DNA of 64,000 bases from Prorocentrum cordatum (Eukaryota > Sar > Dinophyceae > Prorocentrales > Prorocentraceae). Each line of letters starts with the position of its first letter. Position 1 is the first letter of the stretch. Made by a program: the position numbers and the translations under genes. This document shows positions 60,337-64,000 of this stretch, one piece after another. Location: assembly GCA_963575745.1 (NCBI GenBank), contig CAUYUJ010014205.1, forward strand, positions 1,140,474 through 1,204,473, written 5' to 3'. A model generated the notes under the pieces. The model saw nothing but the letters and a program-made list of their open reading frames with translations, had not been told where the DNA came from and searched no databases.

Positions 60337-61713
60337 ATGGCCTTCAATCAGCAGTCTGCCCCGTTGCCTCTGCGCCCGTTGCCTCTGCGCCCGTTGGGCT
60401 TGCCGCCCCGCCCGCGCAAGCGCCCGGCCCCTGAGCTTCCTGTGCAGGAGGAGGGCCCACCAGAGGTGGCCCCGGCGGAGCTGGATGATACGCGGCAGTC
60501 GCTGGAGGTGCTGGACGTGGAGATGGCGTCCCAGCTGGAACTCGGCACTGGTGGTATCAGCAGCGACAAGGTGGTCTTGGGCACCGACTGCTCGGGGCTG
60601 GACACGTTCAAGGTCGCTTTGGACGCTGTTCTGGTCAACGGCGGGAAGGATGTCGTGCACGCGTTCGCGTCCGACAACCGGCTGTGGGCACGCAAATTCA
60701 TCAAGAAGCACAACCCGGGCTTGTGCATCGTGTGCAGCGACATCACCAAGCGCCCCAACAAGCAAACGCCCTACGTGGACATTTACTGCGCCTCGCTTCC
60801 GAACAATGGCCAGTACACGGCACAGGAGCTGTCCGACGGCGTGGATAACCCCCACGGCAAGGATATCGTCACGATGCACGTTCTCAACTACATCAAGGAG
60901 AAGAGGCCCAAGGCATTCCTGCTCGAGTCCAGGGCCCACCTCTACAGCGCGAGCATGAAGCCAGAGATGGCGGCGGTGCACAGCTACCTGCAGAAGAAGC
61001 TCACGACCGAGAGCGGCGACCCGAGCTACTACGTCTGGAGCGACCCGATGGACGCGCGTTGCGATGGTGGCCTGCCTCAGGCGTCGCAAAGGTTGTTCTT
61101 CGTTGGCATCCTCAAGACGGCAGTGGATCCCAGGGCCGTTTCCAACCCGTTGACCCTCTCTCAGATGGAGGAGAAGAGCCTCGCGGACGTGCTGGACCCA
61201 TACGTCGCGCCACTCTCCAGGCCCGACTTCGACGAGCCGCCAGGCCTGAGTCCGGCCCAGCTCCGCAATTACAAGAAGGTCAAGGACTGGCTCGAGCCCG
61301 CCATAGACGTGAAGATGCCGAACCCCCCCGGCAATCAGATCATCATCTCGGACTTGAGCGTCGGTCCGACGAGGGACCCCGACACTTTGCGAGGATGCTC
61401 GATCGGCCTGGCGCCCAGCCGCCCGAACGGCTACTTCATCTGGGGGAGGCAGCGGTTCATGACGACTACTGAGATGGAGTCGCTGCAGGCCATTCCGAAC
61501 GACCACTTCAAGTACGACGGCATCATCAGCGAGAACCAGTACAAGAAGCTCGTCGCTGAGGCGCCGCCTGTCCCGATAGTCGGCCGCGTCTTGCGCAAGA
61601 TTTTGCTACAGGTGAAGCTCCCTCCGGCTATCGTGGAGCCCGACCCTTGGTGCCCTTCTTCGGGCTGGGCGAAGGCGAAGGCTTATCCTCCTGTGTTTCC
61701 CTACTTCGACTGA
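60337..61713 (+). CDS. Catalytically dead C5-cytosine methyltransferase paralogue
   Basis: 458 residues from ATG 60337 (MAFNQQSAPLPLRP). It aligns along its length with the enzyme at 45875-47221: VVLGTDCSGLDTFKVALD against ILFGSECAGIDTAKLALE, VVHAFASDN against IVHVFASEI, CSDITKRPN against YGDITTRDN. But motif IV PCQPFS is replaced by LPNNGQYT (the catalytic Cys position is Asn156), motif VI ENV is ESR (197-199), and QSRRRLYI is QASQRLFFVG. The SAM-binding DCSGLD motif is kept. The frame is open and codon pattern normal, so it looks maintained rather than decaying. Possible roles are SAM or DNA binding, or partnering an active enzyme (compare Dnmt3L in principle). Intronless. Confidence 0.8.
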   Translation: MAFNQQSAPLPLRPLPLRPLGLPPRPRKRPAPELPVQEEGPPEVAPAELDDTRQSLEVLDVEMASQLELGTGGISSDKVVLGTDCSGLDTFKVALDAVLVNGGKDVVHAFASDNRLWARKFIKKHNPGLCIVCSDITKRPNKQTPYVDIYCASLPNNGQYTAQELSDGVDNPHGKDIVTMHVLNYIKEKRPKAFLLESRAHLYSASMKPEMAAVHSYLQKKLTTESGDPSYYVWSDPMDARCDGGLPQASQRLFFVGILKTAVDPRAVSNPLTLSQMEEKSLADVLDPYVAPLSRPDFDEPPGLSPAQLRNYKKVKDWLEPAIDVKMPNPPGNQIIISDLSVGPTRDPDTLRGCSIGLAPSRPNGYFIWGRQRFMTTTEMESLQAIPNDHFKYDGIISENQYKKLVAEAPPVPIVGRVLRKILLQVKLPPAIVEPDPWCPSSGWAKAKAYPPVFPYFD

Positions 61714-62580
61714 GGTCTGAGGTCCCGGTCTTGCCGCGCTCTGGCGGGGTTCCGAGCCGGCTGAGGGGAGCAGGGGGAGGGGGGGGGAGGATGAGGAGAA
61801 GGATGAGGAGGCAGGATGAAACGAGTGCCTAGTAGCTAGCTGCCGCCCGAGCGAGGCTCGGAAGGAGGGGATAGCCACTCCCAGAGTGCGACCGTGCCTG
61901 CTCGCCAAAATCCTTAACGCTTCGCGTGTCCCCACCAGCCCATCCAGAAACAATCGCCAGGCGAGTTGAGGTGTTGTTGCGAGAGGCTCTCGGAGGTCTC
62001 TTGTGGCCATCTTGGGGCTCTCTTGGGGTCCTCTTGGGGTCCTGTTGGGGTCCTCTTGGGGCCCTCTTGGGGCCCTCTTGGGGCTCTTTCGGGGCCATAT
62101 TGGGGCCCTCTTGGGGCTCTTTGGGGGAGTCTGAGAGGTCTCTTGGGACCGCTTTGGGCCCCATGGCTCAGCCCCCCCCCCCCCCCATCGGAGGCTCAAA
62201 GGCCGTCTTGGGGCCCTCTTCTTGGGGCGGTGCTCTCTTGGGGCGCTTGGGCGTTCTTGGGGCCCTCTTGGTGCCTCTTGGGCCCCTCTTGGGGCTCTCT
62301 TGGGGCAATCTTGAGGCATCCGAGGCCCATCGGAAGCGAAAAGGCGAGAAGGCCAAAAACACTGATTTTCCTTAAGTTTTGGAGCCATTTGGGCCTCTCA
62401 GAGGGGTCCTTGGAGGGCTCGGTGGGCACTTGAATTCGTCTTGGGGCCGTATCGGGGCCTCTTGGAGGTATGTCGGAGATTATCTTGAGCCATCTTGAGC
62501 TATCGTGCGCCATCTTGGGCTCTCGGAGGGCCTCTTGGAGCCATCTTGGGCCATCTTGGACGCTCTAACCCCTCCGTCTC
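61714..62580. repeat. TCTTGGGG-type dispersed repeat, copy at 62 kb
   Basis: GCTTCGCGTGTCCCC start at 61919, CCAGGCGAGTTGAGGTGTTG at 61958, then dozens of CTCTTGGGG/CCTCTTGGGGCC units, as at 37030-37280. Frames on both strands are repeat translations. Confidence 0.8.
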
Positions 62581-62599
62581 TAAACCACCTACGCCCAGA

Positions 62600-62990
62600 G
62601 GGCTGGTGGGATAACCTCTTCGCCCCTGGTCACCCTCCCTCGCCCTCCCCCCCTCCCCTCACCCTCCCCCTCCTCAGCCTCCCCCCTTCCCCTCACCCTC
62701 CCTCACCCTCCCTAACCCTCCCCCCCCTCCCTCACCCTCCTCCCCTCGCCCCTCCTGTCTTCGCCTCCCCCCCCTCCCCTCACCTCTTCCTCCTACTCAT
62801 CCTCCAACAAGCTGTGACTCCAAGAGCCTCCCTTCCCCCCTCCTCCTCCCACTTCTTATCCTCCTCCCCCTCGCGCGGGCGCCGCCCCCGCCGGGCCGCC
62901 TCCGGCGCGCCGGCAGGTGGTCGACGCGGCGGTGGTCGACGCGGTCGACGTCGTCGGCGAGGGGCCGGCGAGGGGAGGAGGGGGGGAGGA

Positions 62991-63042
<52 letters not shown>

Positions 63043-63160
63043 TAGATGACAACGATGAGCACTACGACGACCACGACGACGAGGTCGGCCGGTTCGGCCA
63101 CAGGGGGAGACGACGACGTCAAGGACGACGACGACGACCACGACCACGACGCGATCGTAC
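62600..63160. repeat. CCCTC-rich tract and (GAC)n microsatellite
   Basis: 62630-62870 is CCCTCACC/CTCCCC; 62990-63042 is nearly pure (GAC)n. Poly-Asp and poly-Arg frames are artefacts. Confidence 0.9.
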
Positions 63161-63167
63161 CCCCTGC

Positions 63168-63236
63168 GATCCACATAAAAACGTGGTGGAACCACGTTCC
63201 CCCTGCAATCCACATATAAACGTGGTGGAACCACGT
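63168..63236. repeat. Two tandem hairpin units
   Basis: ACGTGGTGGAACCACGT (arms ACGTGGT/ACCACGT, 3-nt loop) occurs at ~63181-63197 and 63220-63236, each preceded by CCCCCTGC(G/A)ATCCACATA. Confidence 0.85.
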
Positions 63237-63309
63237 CCCCCTTGTTTCATTTTGTTTCTCTTAAGGCCCCTATGTTTCACTTAAACCCCATGGGTAAAAC
63301 CCCAATGGT

Positions 63310-63490
63310 AATGATGATGGTGCGTGCCGTGTCGGGAGAGGCCGTGCATGCCTACGCGTTTTCTTTTTTTCCCGGAAAGGGCTTGAGCCCAGGGTTCTCA
63401 TGATGATTGTGCGTGCCGTGTCGGGAGAGGCCGTGCATGCCTACGCGTTTTCTTTTTTTTCCCGGAAAGGGCTTAAGCCCAGGGTTCTCT
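63310..63490 (+). repeat. Direct duplication of a ~90-bp segment with composite-repeat head
   Basis: GTGCGTGCCGTGTCGGGAGA, CATGCCTACGCGTTTTC and CCCGGAAAGGGCTT occur twice, at 63320-63400 and 63410-63490. The second leads into the full composite repeat. Confidence 0.9.
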
Positions 63491-64000
63491 TTTAGTATGT
63501 AAACTAGTCCCCCGGTGCCTGCTTGAAGGAGGCCGGCGAATTGCCCGCGAATTTTTTCCCTGATAAATAACGAGGTCGAAGGAGGCCGGCGAATTGCCGG
63601 CGAATTAAAATTTGAGGATGTCTCGAGCGAAACGCTTGTTTTTCAGAATTTGTCGAGGATGTCTCGAGCGAAACGCTTGTTTTTCAGAATTTGTTTTTTC
63701 CACCCCCCAGCACGACACCCCAGCACGACCACACCCCAGCAGGACCCCAGCACGACCACACCCCAGCACGACCACACCCCAGCACGACCACACCCCAGCA
63801 CGACCCGATCGATAAATCACAGGGTGCGGACCACCCCAGCACGACCACACCCCAGCACGACCACACCCCAGCACGACCACGCCCCAGCACGACCCCACCC
63901 CAGCACGACCACACCCCAGCACGACCACACCCCAGCACGACGCCACCCCAGCACGACCCCACCCCAGCAAGACCACACCCCAACACGACCACACCCCAGC
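63371..64000 (+). repeat. Composite repeat, copy 10, cut by window end
   Basis: Heads at 63371 and 63461, AAATAACGAGG block, two GGATGTCTCGAGCGAAACG units, and the 16-bp minisatellite from 63703 to the window end. Confidence 0.85.

Noticed and set aside
30811-61713. A co-transcribed defence-like operon of the unknown genes and methyltransferases
   Set aside because: Genes lie on both strands, are separated by kilobases of repeats, have introns and separate leader-like sequences, so independent loci are more likely.
1-64000. rRNA, tRNA or spliced-leader RNA genes
   Set aside because: No cloverleaf, 5S-like or complete leader RNA sequence was recognised by eye; only degenerate leader relics were found. 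A covariance-model scan would be decisive.

Overview
The window looks like nuclear DNA of a dinoflagellate, probably a free-living Prorocentrum-like species. This is inferred, not proven. Supporting signs are: a Copia-type polyprotein with an embedded methyltransferase-like module; a tyrosine-recombinase retroelement with the same module; GC-rich, repeat-dominated sequence; introns bounded by short direct repeats containing AG; and degenerate copies of the dinoflagellate spliced leader (consensus CCGTAGCCA + TTTTGGCTCAAG) upstream of several coding regions. No bacterial operon structure, rRNA, tRNA or CRISPR array was seen.

Layout. 1-7.3 kb: decayed Copia-like retrotransposon (+ strand), with methyltransferase-like domain, integrase, reverse transcriptase and RNase H; the 5' end lies outside the window. 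7.3-14.7 kb: purine tracts, one long composite repeat, microsatellites and low-complexity DNA. 14.75-19.0 kb: a minus-strand DIRS/Ngaro-like tyrosine-recombinase retroelement (RT, methyltransferase-like module, RNase H, recombinase) followed by two direct repeats; it carries one in-frame TAG and one frameshift. 19.2-30.4 kb and 33.3-37.0 kb: back-to-back copies of a modular composite repeat whose ends carry short inverted repeats (CCCGGAAAGGG ... CCCTTTCCGGG), loaded with minisatellites.

30.8-62 kb is the gene-bearing part. It holds: a four-exon unknown gene (30.8-33.1); a gene with a Rossmann-like LTPGDG motif (37.3-38.7); a Lys-rich basic protein (39.9-40.3, minus); a HAD-like plus coiled-coil gene broken by two GAA-to-TAA changes (40.8-42.5); an unknown protein with Cys pairs (42.9-44.3, minus); a complete C5-cytosine DNA methyltransferase (45.9-47.2) followed by a cluster of long perfect palindromes; a doubtful minus-strand gene (48.9-50.3); a membrane-anchored PhyH-like 2-oxoglutarate dioxygenase (50.5-51.8); a coiled-coil protein with an in-frame TAG (54.2-55.0); a hAT-transposase-like protein fused to a BRCT-like C-terminal part (56.0-59.9); and a second C5-methyltransferase paralogue lacking its catalytic residues (60.3-61.7).

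The genes do not form an operon. Many look like mobile-element proteins or recycled retrocopies. The features most worth following are the shared methyltransferase-like module in two unrelated retroelement classes, the active/dead methyltransferase pair with its adjacent CpG-rich palindromes, the spliced-leader relics, and the direct-repeat-bounded introns.
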